A DNA stretch of 64,000 nucleotides from Didymella arachidicola (lineage: Eukaryota; Ascomycota; Dothideomycetes; Pleosporales; Didymellaceae). The notes under the pieces were generated by a model. The model was not told the origin of the DNA, searched no databases, and worked only from the letters and a program-made list of their open reading frames with translations. The stretch lies in NCBI GenBank assembly GCA_016630955.3, contig CM049994.1, positions 1,302,001 to 1,366,000 on the forward strand, given 5' to 3'. Each line of letters opens with the position of its first letter. Within the stretch, counting starts at the first letter, position 1. Positions 11,475 to 22,525 of this stretch are shown piece after piece. Position numbers and translations under genes: made by a program.

Positions 11475-12388
11475 AACGCTGGTGGTCGTGGACGTGGACG
11501 TGTGCGGTTTTGGTGTTCTCGGCAACTGCTGTCTGCGGCGAGTAAACAACGGCCTCGGTGGCTACGAGATGGATGCGAGTGCTGCGCAGGGGCGAGAAGG
11601 CGGGTCCGAGAAAAAAGAGGGGGTTCGCGCAGAGATGGTACCTGGATGCCTGCCGAATTGGAGTGAGGCTCGTGATGGACTGCACCCTCCGTCGTCATAA
11701 GGTTCTCGACCTTGGAAAACGTTATAGTCACGTGCAAAGGCCCACTTCCAGCATTCGCATGCTTCTGCCTTCTCCTTAATTTCATGCTTCATCGTCCGTT
11801 GCCATGCATAAAGGAGAACTCCACGCTGGGCGCCTCTATGGGACCACACAGTGTTGAACAGTAGATACTGACTGCCATGGACTGTGGCACCTCTGCGAGC
11901 GCGAGCATGTGCCGTCACAGATGCGGCGCGTGCTGCTCGCTAACCAACGAGCACGTCCAACGGCCAAGTGATACGTCACGCACCCTCAGCCATCCGTTGG
12001 CAGACTTCACCGGCGCAGCGTCACTGGTACCGCAGACACAACGCTGTGCTCTCCCGGAGTCGGGTCGGGCAGTCGGGTAGAATCGGTGGGCGGTCGCTGA
12101 CTCCAAAGTACAAGTCACGGAAAGGCACCAGGGCCGCTTATCTGCTCAGCCCAAACGACTATCAGCCTCTCAGCCTTATCTCCATTCAGCATACGGTCAA
12201 CGTCGGTCACACCAAATTACACTTCGACACCCCAGATTCCAGTCTCCGCATCTGTGCCGTCTCCCTTTATCTGTGTTGACGATCGCTGATTGCTGGGATT
12301 GGAGCCACCAGAACTGGCTTGATGTAGCAGGTCAAGCTACTGAGCTTCCACTACCATGGCAAACCCGGCCATCGTGAAAGGCAAGCAT
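11475..12388 (+). other. Divergent intergenic region upstream of DNM1
   Basis: This is the promoter side of DNM1 (reading left) and of the isochorismatase-like gene (reading right). Open frames here have no coding character. Confidence 0.5.
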
Positions 12389-12389
12389 C

Positions 12390-12396
12390 TATAAAA
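12390..12396 (+). promoter_or_regulatory. Candidate TATA element
   Basis: TATAAAA lies 51 bp before an ATG at 12441 that could begin an extra 5' exon of the downstream hydrolase gene, and about 300 bp before the ATG used here (12689). Confidence 0.3.
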
Positions 12397-12688
12397 GAAA
12401 TCAGGGTCCCATGATCAACACCGCCCAGCTACAAACTCCGATGGAAGCCTATCAATGTGATAAGGGAGGTGTTATCAGCGAGCACCACCCAGTAAAGCGG
12501 TAAGTCTGTGCTCATGGAAGCTGGGGAAGGTACAAAGGCGGCGCAAGTACTTAGATTCTTTGATTTCCCACATGCTCCTGCAATTTCTACACTGTGTAAT
12601 ACCCACAAGCAATCCCTATAATCCTTTGTCTACTGTCAGCCACCTGTCAAACAAACAAATCTCAAACGACCTAGCCGCGACACCTTCT

Positions 12689-13537
12689 ATGGCCTCCAAG
12701 ACCTTCAGTGAGCTACAAGAAGAAGAGTTTACATCGACGACAGTTGGAACAATCAAATGTACAGCGCCGATTCCCTTCGGCGGTGAGGAGCAATGGCTCT
12801 ACTTTCCAGATGATGGCAAGTTCGATCTGTCGAGGGGATCAGAGCGGAGGATGACAGTCGAGTGCGATAAGGATCGCCACAACCACAGTGGATTCATTTT
12901 CGACCCCGATAGTGCCGTCTTGATTGTCGTGGACATGCAGAATTACTTTATTCACCCCCAGTACCGAGACCACGCCGCTGGCATCGAGGCGGTCGAGCCT
13001 ACTCTTAGGGTCATCGAGAGGTGCAGGAAGGAAGGCATTCAGATTGCTTGGCTCAACTGGGGTCTGACCGAACACAATCTGAAAACAATGGCACCAGCTA
13101 TTCAGCGAGGCTTCCATAAGACTCTCGGATGGCACGTCGGCCTCGGCGCTCAACTCCCAGGCAACCAGGGCCGGTGCCTCTTCAAGCGAACGTGGAACGC
13201 AGAGCTGTATGAGCCCTTCAAGGCGGCCGCTCAGCCTGGCGATATGTTCTTCGACAAGACACGCATGAGCGGGCTGTGGTCTACCGCTGAGCCCCTGCAC
13301 GAGTACCTTCGCGCTGTTGACAAGAAGACACTGATCTTTACTGGAGTGAACACGGATCAGTGCGTCTTCGGTACGGTTTCTGATGCATACTCCTACGGGT
13401 GGGACTGTGTGTTGCTGGACGATTGCACAGGAACCATGACTGGTCTGGGTGCTCAGGCTGTTGCAGAGTACAACATCGCACAGAACATGGGTTTCGTTAC
13501 AGGAAGCAAGGAATTTTGTGATGCGACCAACGTCTGA
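12689..13537 (+). CDS. Isochorismatase-like cysteine hydrolase
   Basis: From ATG 12689 the protein has 282 residues and a complete isochorismatase fold. The expected catalytic triad is visible: Asp82 in VVDMQ, Lys190 in DKTRMSG and Cys225 in NTDQCV. The cis-peptide-type GVNTDQC motif is typical of amide hydrolases (ureidoacrylate, nicotinamidase-like and related enzymes). The exact substrate is unknown. The frame is open upstream to 12560. A possible extra exon 12441-12499 (20 codons beginning MEAYQCDKGG), spliced by a 140-bp intron to 12640, would add 36 residues in phase. No signal peptide is seen on the short form. Confidence 0.88.
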   Translation: MASKTFSELQEEEFTSTTVGTIKCTAPIPFGGEEQWLYFPDDGKFDLSRGSERRMTVECDKDRHNHSGFIFDPDSAVLIVVDMQNYFIHPQYRDHAAGIEAVEPTLRVIERCRKEGIQIAWLNWGLTEHNLKTMAPAIQRGFHKTLGWHVGLGAQLPGNQGRCLFKRTWNAELYEPFKAAAQPGDMFFDKTRMSGLWSTAEPLHEYLRAVDKKTLIFTGVNTDQCVFGTVSDAYSYGWDCVLLDDCTGTMTGLGAQAVAEYNIAQNMGFVTGSKEFCDATNV

Positions 13538-13884
13538 TTGTGTGATGCATCTTTGATTGGCGTTTCTGGAGCGGATGTCTGCCGTACATTGTACTTTAGT
13601 CTCATGCATGCGACTGCGAATACCCCATTACATAGCATAAACATATTATCGTACATCTGAAAGCTCTTCCTTTGCGTGGTTCCTTGACGTTGTTACTGGC
13701 CAATGAACGGCGACTGCCAGGATGCTTGGGATTGGCGATGTGACCTCAAATGACGACACAGCGATCTCAAATCAAGAACAACGCACGCGACAGCTTCAAT
13801 CTACCTCGTAACTTCACCAAAGAGACATAGGTCTCTCTTCTATTGGTTGTAGATCTAAAGAAAGTGAAATACAGCTACAACACA
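13538..13884 (+). other. Intergenic, promoter side of the PEBP gene
   Basis: No coding or RNA feature is recognised in these 347 bp. Confidence 0.5.
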
Positions 13885-14706
13885 ATGCACGTACTCAGCC
13901 TATTCATTACCGCAGGTCTTCTACAGCTCTGGGGAGCTACCTCTGCTGTGCCTGCCAAGCAGCAGCCATTGCAACTGAAGGGTACTCCAGATGTGCAAAC
14001 CGTACAAGCCGCGTAAGCGCTCTCTGCGGCTGTCCCATCTCAAGCGCTTACAGTGCGAAGACTTAGAGAAGCCGAGATAATCCCAACAGGTACTGATCAA
14101 GCTACTTTCGACAATCCCAAAGCTACCTAACACACAACAGTTATCGACGACTTCCTCCCAAGCTTAACCCTTGCAGTATCCTGGAAAAAGGGCGAAGCCT
14201 CGCTCGGAAACACCATCAAGCCAAAGCACCTCCAAAACCAGCCATCCATTACTCTCCACGAAGACACCAGCCCCGCAACCTCAGACACACATCCAAGCTA
14301 TGTTATCACACTAACAGACCCCGATGCACCCTCGCGCAAGAACCCAAAATGGAGCGAGATGTGCCACTGGATCGCAACCAACATCTCCGTCACGCCTAGA
14401 ACGTTCTCTATTCTGCCCCTTCCCGAGCATGGCCTCGTGGAGCAAGATATCGGTTTGTGGAACGGGCCAGACGATGTTGTCGAGTACAAGCCTCCTGGCC
14501 CGCCGCCAAAGACAGGGAAGCACCGCTATGTGTTCCTCGTGTTTGCGCCGAGGAACGGGACGACTGCGCCGCTGCACTTGTCGAAGCCGGGGGATCGCCA
14601 GCATTGGGGAGGAGAGAAGGAGGGTGGTGTGAGGGATTGGGCGAAGGCGAATGGGTTGGTGCCGGTCGCTGCGAATTTTTTGTATTCAGAGAATAAGAAA
14701 CAGTAG
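13885..14706 (+). CDS. Secreted PEBP-family protein (carboxypeptidase Y inhibitor-like)
   Basis: Three exons (13885-14012, 14061-14089, 14141-14706; introns 48 and 51 bp) give 240 residues. Exon 2 has only 29 nt and encodes LREAEIIPT; this is the only combination that restores ...AEIIPTVIDDF. Residues 1-20 form a clear signal peptide ending ATSA, followed by VPAK. PEBP hallmarks are TDPDAPSRKNPKW and GKHRYVF, which form the anion-binding pocket. Yeast Tfs1 of this family inhibits carboxypeptidase Y and Ras-GAP. A signal peptide suggests a vacuolar or extracellular location here. The intron 1 acceptor is AAG rather than the nearer CAG, chosen on frame grounds. Confidence 0.87.
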
Positions 14707-14937
14707 GACGCGCTCGGTGCGTGGAGAAACGCACACTTCTTGCTCTTTTTGGATGCGCAAGGAGACTCACATGCGACCGCTTCAGGAAGAAATGGATATT
14801 AGGATCATTGATATTGTCGTACGCTACATAGTCTCAAGCTCAAGGGGTATACAACTTGGACACAAAGGAAAAGCACCATAGTCTCCTCGCAAACTCCCTC
14901 CGGCTCTCCTTCCTCGAAAAACCCTCAACCCCCTTCC

Positions 14938-15828
14938 TTACCCGTGCTTCGCGTACGTGGGCTGCTTATTGCGCCTCCTTCCAACACAAAACTCCACAAC
15001 CCAAGTCAAAACAACAACCAGCATAAGCGCCGTCGCAGCCCACGTCAGCGCCAAAAACTTGCCGCCCCAATGCGCCTTCAACCCAATCTCACCCCCCTTA
15101 TCATTAATAATCCGACTAGCCTTGACAACCACCGCCGTGACCAGCGCACTCGCAAGCCCAATCGCAACAAACGCCAGCACCGCAACGAGAAAATTGACGC
15201 ACGCGCTCAGCCGCCCAGACAGCAGGACCGCGGCCGCAGCAGCAAACAGACTGACGAAGATGAGGGCGATGGCGATGCAGTACAGGACGAACATGGCGGC
15301 CATGAGCGCGTTGAGCGTTTTGATCCCCGTGTCGATGTCAGACGGCCAATTGATGTCGTCGAGGGTGACGTTGACGCCTGTTTTGTTCAGCGCGTCCTGC
15401 ACGATCTGCGTCGGGTCGAATTTGTACATGGCGTGGCTCTTGCTGCATTCGGTGACGTTCTTGTGGATGTCGGACTGCTTGAGGGTTGCGTTTGCGGCTT
15501 CGGCGGGCGTGTATTGGCCCTCGCAGTAGTTGAGCATGTGGGCGGAGTAGAAGTCCTCGATGCCGAGGGCTTGGGTTGCTTCGCCGATGGCGTCGTTGAT
15601 GATGGAGCTGCCTGTGTTTTCGATTGAGTTGAGCAGGTTGGTGAGCGAGCTGGATGTGTCGGTGGAGCGTGTTTCGTTGATGATGGTTTCGCCGATCATG
15701 GAGGTGTTGAGGGTGAGGAGGGAGTAGTCCTCCATGAAGCCCTTTTTGTGTCCCGCAAAGAGACATAGGAAAGAGAGGATTAGAGCTGCGGTACAGCAGA
15801 GCACGGGGAGAAGAGCGGACAGACGCAT
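14938..15828 (-). CDS. SUR7/PalI-family four-TM cortical membrane protein
   Basis: A single exon of 296 residues, with the ATG at 15826-15828 on the minus strand. The open frame extends upstream, but without family character. TM1 is residues ~5-27 (LLPVLCCTAALILSFLCLF). A ~150-residue extracellular loop follows, with several N-glycosylation sequons and the conserved FYSAHMLNYCEGQYTP motif plus a second Cys (ECSKSH). Three further membrane segments lie between about residues 175 and 275. This arrangement fits Sur7-type proteins of plasma-membrane eisosome/MCC domains. The RRRNK tail is cytosolic. An assignment to PalI rather than Sur7 cannot be excluded. Confidence 0.85.
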   Translation of the reverse strand: MRLSALLPVLCCTAALILSFLCLFAGHKKGFMEDYSLLTLNTSMIGETIINETRSTDTSSSLTNLLNSIENTGSSIINDAIGEATQALGIEDFYSAHMLNYCEGQYTPAEAANATLKQSDIHKNVTECSKSHAMYKFDPTQIVQDALNKTGVNVTLDDINWPSDIDTGIKTLNALMAAMFVLYCIAIALIFVSLFAAAAAVLLSGRLSACVNFLVAVLAFVAIGLASALVTAVVVKASRIINDKGGEIGLKAHWGGKFLALTWAATALMLVVVLTWVVEFCVGRRRNKQPTYAKHG

Positions 15829-16841
15829 GGCTGCGGGTGTGTCTCGAAGGATGGGCGCTGAGGTTGTATGCAATCGAGTTGGTATTGTATGGAGGCGAGA
15901 CAAAGGCGAGACCTCACACGCGCAGCACAAAGCGATGGATGAGTTGAAGACAAACGTCAAAGATTGAAGCATCAGCGCAGTGCTCAATCTATATACACTC
16001 ACCGTCACGCGGCGGCGCACGCATTCCAAGCTTGCTTCGTACTTCCATTCTTGTCTTTGCGTTAACGTCACCCAAGCCAGGGTTACGAGCAAAGTCTCGA
16101 ATCAGTTGGCGCGCGACAGGAAACAGGCACTGCCACCCAGCCTCAGGATCGTCGAATTTCGGCACTGGTATTGGCCAGTATTGTTGTTCATGCACACCGA
16201 CCGTGTTGACGTGTAGGGCGCTTTGACGGCACTACGTCACTAGTCTGTGAGGCTTGCTGCAGGGCTCCCAGCCTGTTGTTGCTGCCGCGCAAGGGTCTTT
16301 CCAGGACTCGTTTTGCCGAGCACGTCCGAACGACGGGATTGGCCTGCGAGGAGTCCATGACAGAAAGGATTCTAGAACCAGTCTACACGTGTATGAATTT
16401 TGGGAAACGGCAGGTTTGCGCGAGTGTGCCACAATTAAAAGATGGGGTTGCGCAGCCGCTGAGGTACGCATCGAGGTACGTGGAGTGCGTGGTAGTACGC
16501 GAGCTTTGTGGGACCTCTGTCCGAAATAGAAATGTCGAATGGCCTACTCATTATGGCATCGTTTGAGAAATTCGCATATCTATGGTGGTGCACGTCAGTA
16601 GTCGCTACACACGGAACACCAATTACACTGGAAGAAGAAGCTATACAAGGTAGACACTTGTGTTCTCAAGTCTATTTTTCCTGGCCTTCGTCTAGTCGTA
16701 AGGTCTCGTCTATCATAAGCGACCATAAAGGCATGATCATCGTAAGTGGGCATCCTGTGCCTCTTATGCTTTTGAGTGGTGTCGTAAGGATATCTGGTTT
16801 GAGTGTGGTGTGCAATGACTGTGCGTTCTGTGCGCCTTCTG
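15829..16841 (+). other. Intergenic, no gene seen
   Basis: This is the promoter side of the SUR7-like gene and the 3' flank of the next minus-strand gene. Only overlapping chance frames are found. Confidence 0.5.
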
Positions 16842-17660
16842 CTACGACGGCATCTTCTTCGTCTTGCTGGAAGGACCGTTCGAGGGTGACTTCGACTTCG
16901 AGGCGACCGCGTCCTTGAAGGGCGAGTATGGCGCGGCAACCGAGTGGGGTGGAGCTCGTTGCCCATTTCCTAGCTTTGGAGGCTCGCTGGACCCAGGCCA
17001 CTTCTTCTGCTCTTCGTGCATCTTGTTGAGAGGCTCTCCTACAATGTGGTATTTTGCCCACTCGATAGGCGGGCATCGAACCACGTTCTGCGGTTGTGGT
17101 ATCGCAGGGAACCTGGGTGCTGACTTGGACTCTGTGTTGACAGAGTCCTTGCGCCCGGCTCCGCCCTCGCCGTCGTTAGTTAGGGCAGCGTCTGTAAGGC
17201 CAGCCAGCGTGGGCGTGAGCATGTCGTTGTGCACGCCTGCTGCCTTTGCGCGCTGTTCTTGCAGCGAGCGCACGAATGCTTCTGGATCCTGGACGGCAGC
17301 ATGCTTGAGCGCCTCCAGCGCCTTGAGGTCGCGCTTGCTCTTCTCGCGCTGTATCTGCAGCAGCGAGATTGCAGAGCGCAGCGCTATGGCATCCGGGTTC
17401 TCGCTCTCTGAGATGGGCACCGAGGGCGGCTGCTGTCTGAAGGTCGTGGGCGCAGGCACAGGTCGTGGTGGGGGTTCATTGCGGGGCCGCGAGTCGGAGC
17501 GCTCGATGGGAGCTAGCTGGGCAGCCGTAGCGGTGGGCGTGATGGGCGAAACGGGCGGGCGGTCTGAGGTGGGCGACTCTGAGCGCTTCTCCCCCGAGGT
17601 GCTCGAGGCGTCGCTGCTCGACGCCGGCCGCAGATCGGTGTTGAGAACCAGCGCAGGCAT
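16842..17660 (-). CDS. Conserved fungal protein of unknown function
   Basis: 272 residues from the ATG at 17658-17660 (MPALVLNTDL). The frame stays open to 18239, but with no earlier convincing ATG. The first ~120 residues are Ser/Pro-rich. A helical, charged block follows (LLQIQREKSKRDLKALEALK). Near residues 205-230 there is a compact motif, CPPIEWAKYHIVGEPLNKMH, that looks conserved across filamentous ascomycetes. The C-terminus is basic and Ser/Pro-rich. No enzyme motif, signal peptide or TM segment is present. A nuclear or cytosolic scaffold role is only a guess. Confidence 0.7.
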   Translation of the reverse strand: MPALVLNTDLRPASSSDASSTSGEKRSESPTSDRPPVSPITPTATAAQLAPIERSDSRPRNEPPPRPVPAPTTFRQQPPSVPISESENPDAIALRSAISLLQIQREKSKRDLKALEALKHAAVQDPEAFVRSLQEQRAKAAGVHNDMLTPTLAGLTDAALTNDGEGGAGRKDSVNTESKSAPRFPAIPQPQNVVRCPPIEWAKYHIVGEPLNKMHEEQKKWPGSSEPPKLGNGQRAPPHSVAAPYSPFKDAVASKSKSPSNGPSSKTKKMPS

Positions 17661-19135
17661 GGCGGCTGAGGGAGGAGTCGTCTTGGGGCGATGAGCCCGC
17701 GTGGCCAGCGGCGATGAGCGATCGGCCGCGCCCACGAGCGAGGCTGGCGGGGCGCGCTGAGGCCAGAGGGCGGCAGATGCTGCGCGCGGCGCTGGTGGCG
17801 GCTGTGCGGCGTTGCTCAGATGCGCATCTCGGCTGCATCTACCATGTTCGAGAGCGGGCGTGGTTGAGGAGGAAGTCGCAGCGCCTGCGCGTTCCGGCGG
17901 TTCGTTGAGACGATGCTGTGGGGCAACTTGCGGGCTGCGGGAAAAGCAATTTGTCCCGGGACTGGGCGGACGACTCGGAAGCTGGAACGACGTGACCCCG
18001 TCTGCCTGTCGCAACGCCTCGTCTGGCTTGTCTGTCTCCGTGCAGGGGCCGCCGATTCTGCAATCGCAGCCATCGCCAGCCATGCCCGCGATAGGCTTCG
18101 ATAGGCTGCCACAGTGGCTGCTCACTGCACCATTGAGGGCTACACTCGAGCGCAGCGGCCATGCGTTCTTCGCAACTGCCTGATCTGGACACACACCACT
18201 AGACTTCTCGGCTCTGACAGCGACTTCGTCAAATGTCACTGATGGCCACGAGTTCGGGGGCGCCCCTGTCGAGCCTGTGTCCGTTCCAGCGCGCGAGCTG
18301 TAGCCCCAGACAGTGGTCAGACAAGACAGTCGAGAAAAGCGTCCTCACGTGGCGGGCAGGAGTACACATCCTACACCAGTTCTGGCAGCGAACTGCACGA
18401 CCACTGCGGGTGCAGAAACCCCAACATACGCAATAGGCCATCGAGCTATAGCAACTAGAGCTGATGTAGCTGATCAGGCCATCTGCAAGGCTCTTTTGGT
18501 ACACTTGACCCAACCTTATCCAATGCCTCGTATACCACAGTACAAAGCCATGCTACTGTTGAATGTGCCGTCTGAAAGCCGCGGACCTGGGCAAGCGAGC
18601 ATGGAACAAGCTTGCAGTCCATCGTCTGCAGCGAGTGTCCAGCCGGGGACAGGCAGCCACAGCAGTCTCTTCATCAAGACGCCCGTCTGCTGTGCCAATT
18701 ACCGCGCCCGGATCGCCCTCGCCGTGTGGCAGAATGCCAACACCGCTTCATGTGGAGGAGGGCTCACCTGTCTGCAGTAGCGCAAAGGTACCAGATTTGG
18801 CACATTCGCATGTGTGAGTCGCTCTTGCTTTTTGGACGGGCTGCCTGTCATTTGCGCTTTCCACGTGACAGAACGAGGGCGATTGGGTTTATTATTCACT
18901 TTCTCCCCTCCCCGGCTTTTCAACGCCTGCTGCCCGTCCGGATGCTTCCACCATCTGCTGCACTGCGTCGACCACCTCGATATTTCAGCTAGCCGCTTTA
19001 TCGGGCTGCACGAGATGTGCTGTAGCCTTACCGCCCTCTACCAATCAGTCGCGACTCGAGAGCGCACCGATCCTCATTGCTAAACCCTAACTGTCTGGCC
19101 GACCGAGATCATCGTCGCCGTTGCTGCATCGAGTC
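17661..19135 (+). other. Divergent intergenic region
   Basis: About 1.5 kb separates the 5' ends of two divergently transcribed genes. The minus frame that stays open to 18239 is GC-rich and Pro/Ala/Arg-rich without conserved-looking motifs, so it was not added to the gene. Confidence 0.5.
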
Positions 19136-20791
19136 ATGGCGCCTGGTACAGACTTAACAGCGCAAGCCCCGCCAGCTAGGCCTCGCATACCAAAGCTGAA
19201 GTACAGAAATCCACTGCCACCAGATCAAATCTCGCTTTCGTCGCAGACTTCTGCTCAGGACGCGGCACGACCCCCACTGGAGCGACAAACCTCCGCCCTA
19301 AGTTCAGACGTACCTCCTTCACTCTACCGCCCTTCCTTTGAAACCACTGCCAGCACGACGTCATCCAGCCTGGCTTCCACACCGTCCAGCACCTCGAGTT
19401 CTAATGACTCCAAAACTTCCAAAACGAAGAAAAAGACCAGCTCTGTCTTTGGCTTCTTGTCCCTGAAGGAGCCTTCCCAACTTGCCCTCGAGCAATTTGC
19501 TGAGCAGCAACGCAAGCAGGGCAATCGCAAGGGTTCAGTGTCACCTTCAAACGTATCCATCAAGACTGGCGTCACCAATACCACTTTCGCAAGTAAGAGA
19601 TTACCAGACAATGTTCCCAAGGTCAATTCCAAGTGGGACGGCATCCCAGATGCGGTCAAGAAGCGTCAATCGACCGCAAGTTCGACAGCCAGGACAAGCA
19701 AGGATACTAAGCGATCATCAGGATCGTCCTTCGGCCAGGCCTCACAGCTATCTGCTATGCCATGGAATACCTCGGAGTTTTCAATAATGTCTGACGAGTC
19801 TCGTGGTCCGCCCAACTCAATCATGTCCGTTGCTGCCGCCAACGCCGATATCCATCACAATGGGCACTATGTGCCTATGTCACCTTCTGAAGGCCCGCTG
19901 GCGGAGCCATCCTATTATCATCCTGAGGAGCCAATGGCGTCTGGTGCCTTGCCGGCTGAATACCCCGTGCAGGAAGACGACGGATCTCCACCAAAAGCAA
20001 GTCTCGATACCATACGCGATGCCAGGCCGGATTCTCCAGCATCGTCGACTGACTCTGTAGACACGGTTGTCCGCGCTGAAGCGGAGGTAATCTTCAAGAA
20101 AATGAACGATCGACCTCAACAGCAGACTTTCTGGGGAGGAAGCGCACCAGCAGTTCAAATACCTTCTGAGCCCAAGTCGAGCGTGCCAGAGTCGCATGAC
20201 TTCCTGTTCGACATACCTTCTAGCACTTCGTCGCAGTCACAGAAGAATGACTCCCCAATGGCGTCTCCAGCTGCTTCACATCCTGCGCCTGCCGTTCGCC
20301 ACACAGAAACACCAGCGCACTACGTGCCATCGACTGCGCACGATAACCCACCTCCTGTCCCTCACTATTCTCCCCTGCGCCCGGTCCAGAATTTCAGCCG
20401 ACCTATGGTTGCCACCACGCCGACCAAGCCTACCAACTTCTTTCAGCCTGCACCTCCGCCCCCTCTCGCGCCATCGTCTTTACGATCACGGGCCATGAGT
20501 TCTGGCCTTCCGACTCTATACGAGAACTCAATTGCCAGTACCGAGTCTCTGGAGACGGTTCGAGATGACAGCGATGCGAAGTCCATTGCGCCATCTTTTA
20601 CGCCGTCTTCGATAGCGCCATCTGAGCTATCGGAGCATTGGCACCAATCTTCTCGGGACCGTCTTGGCCTGGGGGGTCAGATGCGCAAGAGCGATGTTTT
20701 GCCGTGGTCTAAAACAATGGAGGAATCTCCAGGTAAGCCAAAAAACAGAAATCGTCTGTCTTTGTTGATGAAGGGCGCACTACGGTCATAA
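19136..20791 (+). CDS. Disordered conserved fungal protein, unknown function
   Basis: A single exon of 551 residues starting MAPGTDLTAQ. Most of the chain is Ser/Pro/Thr-rich and predicted disordered. One block stands out at residues ~97-130: a basic KTKKKTSSVFGFLSLKEPSQ followed by LALEQFAEQQRKQ, which resembles a short conserved amphipathic module. A second small patch is VDTVVRAEAEVIFKKMN (~residue 320). The C-terminus is basic (RNRLSLLMKGALRS). No TM or catalytic motif is seen. Confidence 0.75.
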   Translation: MAPGTDLTAQAPPARPRIPKLKYRNPLPPDQISLSSQTSAQDAARPPLERQTSALSSDVPPSLYRPSFETTASTTSSSLASTPSSTSSSNDSKTSKTKKKTSSVFGFLSLKEPSQLALEQFAEQQRKQGNRKGSVSPSNVSIKTGVTNTTFASKRLPDNVPKVNSKWDGIPDAVKKRQSTASSTARTSKDTKRSSGSSFGQASQLSAMPWNTSEFSIMSDESRGPPNSIMSVAAANADIHHNGHYVPMSPSEGPLAEPSYYHPEEPMASGALPAEYPVQEDDGSPPKASLDTIRDARPDSPASSTDSVDTVVRAEAEVIFKKMNDRPQQQTFWGGSAPAVQIPSEPKSSVPESHDFLFDIPSSTSSQSQKNDSPMASPAASHPAPAVRHTETPAHYVPSTAHDNPPPVPHYSPLRPVQNFSRPMVATTPTKPTNFFQPAPPPPLAPSSLRSRAMSSGLPTLYENSIASTESLETVRDDSDAKSIAPSFTPSSIAPSELSEHWHQSSRDRLGLGGQMRKSDVLPWSKTMEESPGKPKNRNRLSLLMKGALRS

Positions 20792-22525
20792 GGTTCCCCT
20801 GGTGGAAGAACTGTGACTGACCTCATGTGCATATCAGCTTGCGACAGCCAGCAACCAACATAGTCCGCCATCTTTGTATTTTGTTCAGCGTTCAGCATCA
20901 GCATGTTGTCTCAAGCGACTCCCGCCACCGTTTACGTATAGATACCCCAGTCACATGCACAACGTATCGGACTCACTCGTTCATAAAATCTACAATTCTC
21001 GACAATCGCAAATCTTCTTCAATGCAGTATCCTGTCGTCATTGAGCACACCGCAAGCGGCACAGTATGAGCAATGCTTTTCAACAATGCAAATCAGCCTA
21101 ATTCACACCGCCAGCTTGACAGCGCAGAGGGGATGAGGTGGTCAATCGCCGTCTACATTTACGCTAGACTTGTCGATGGCGCGACAATTGCGCGCCGTCC
21201 ACCAACAGTAATGTACCAAAATCCACATTGTTTAATCTCCGCCAAACTTCCCCTTTCTATTCGTCCACATGGTCCACCCCACAACGAGGCAAGTGCGTGC
21301 ATAAATTCGCCTAAGGCGGACATATCAGGAACAAAGTTCAGTTCAGCGGCATCCCGCAGCCTTTCCGGGCTGGAGATTGGGTTAGCACAGACTTGTGGCG
21401 CGTCGGTATTGCAGACCGAGATTCTTTGCAGCTTCGACACTAACTCGCGTCTTATGTAGTGAGCGTCCAATGACTACTCGCATGCTGCCTGGATACGCGT
21501 CTTGGTGGGCGAAAAGAAGCGGTTATTTGTCGTCTTCCGAGATTTAGAGAGCGTGTTGTGGACAGTAGTTTCTCAACACCCCATGTGTGGTGACTGGATC
21601 GGCACTCAACAGCAGCAAGTCAGTGTGTGGTCGGTGTGTGAGCGACTGGAAGATCTCTCGCACCGGATTCTGCGACACACGATCGGTCACCCAGGATGAT
21701 GCTCCCACGCCGTACATCACGGCGATCCGATGACCCGTGGGAACCGTCTGGATACCGGTTCGCGTCGACCGTCTGCGTCGGACCGCTGCCTTGCGCATGC
21801 GGAACGCACCGACGGCAATTTTGTCGAACATTGTGCGTGCAGGTGTTGTGAGACGATTGGCTGGGAAAGTGCATGACTGGCTGGTTCAAGGGGATGATTG
21901 CATGTCGTCGACGAGCATTTGGAGCTAACATCAGAGCGTTCGAATGCAGAGGTTACTGAATCGCCATCCCTAAAGGCTGGAGCCTGGAGCACCTATTGTC
22001 AACGGATGCGGAGACCGATTGATTGCCGTGTATGGTACATCCCGTGTCAAGGCAATGAGCTCGATAAAGCACTATAAGAAAATATTTAATGGGTATCTGT
22101 TAAGATGAGGTTCAGTATCGATCCAAAGGACGACCCGTGCACTTTGTATGCCGACGCCAACATGTAGCCAAACGAACATAACAACAAGCCTCCACTCTTC
22201 TTGAGACCACGCATACGTGTAAGACAGTCCAACCGTGAGAACCCAGAACGAGATTAAAACAACCTGAAACATATCATCATAACGCCCATTTTTTTCTCAT
22301 TTTCAATTTCCATGCTCCCTTTCCTCTCCCATCATCCCTTCACACTCCACACTCCACTCACACTCCAGCCACGGACTCACAACATGGCCCCTGCTAACCC
22401 ATAGATCCAGGGAACAGCGCAAAGACCACTCACCCTCCGCCACGCCACGCGTAGTCAGCAACGTGACATCCTCCGCGCAGTTGAGAGGTGGACAGCGGCT
22501 AGTGAGAGCTCGGCTCGGATAACTG
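20792..22525 (+). other. Convergent intergenic region, no firm gene
   Basis: 1.7 kb lies between the 3' ends of two genes. Two weak minus-strand frames with ATG starts exist: 21544-21831 (95 residues, Arg-rich start) and 22072-22272 (66 residues, two hydrophobic stretches). Neither has family resemblance or splice support. Confidence 0.4.

Noticed and set aside
17661..18239. Upstream extension of the 272-residue minus-strand protein
   Set aside because: Open only because of GC-rich composition; it starts at GTG, lacks a good ATG and its composition differs from the conserved part.
21544..21831. 95-residue Arg-rich minus-strand frame
   Set aside because: Starts with ATG but lacks any recognisable domain and overlaps other equally long chance frames.
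22072..22272. 66-residue hydrophobic minus-strand frame
   Set aside because: It has an ATG and two hydrophobic stretches but no conservation evidence, splice support or known family.
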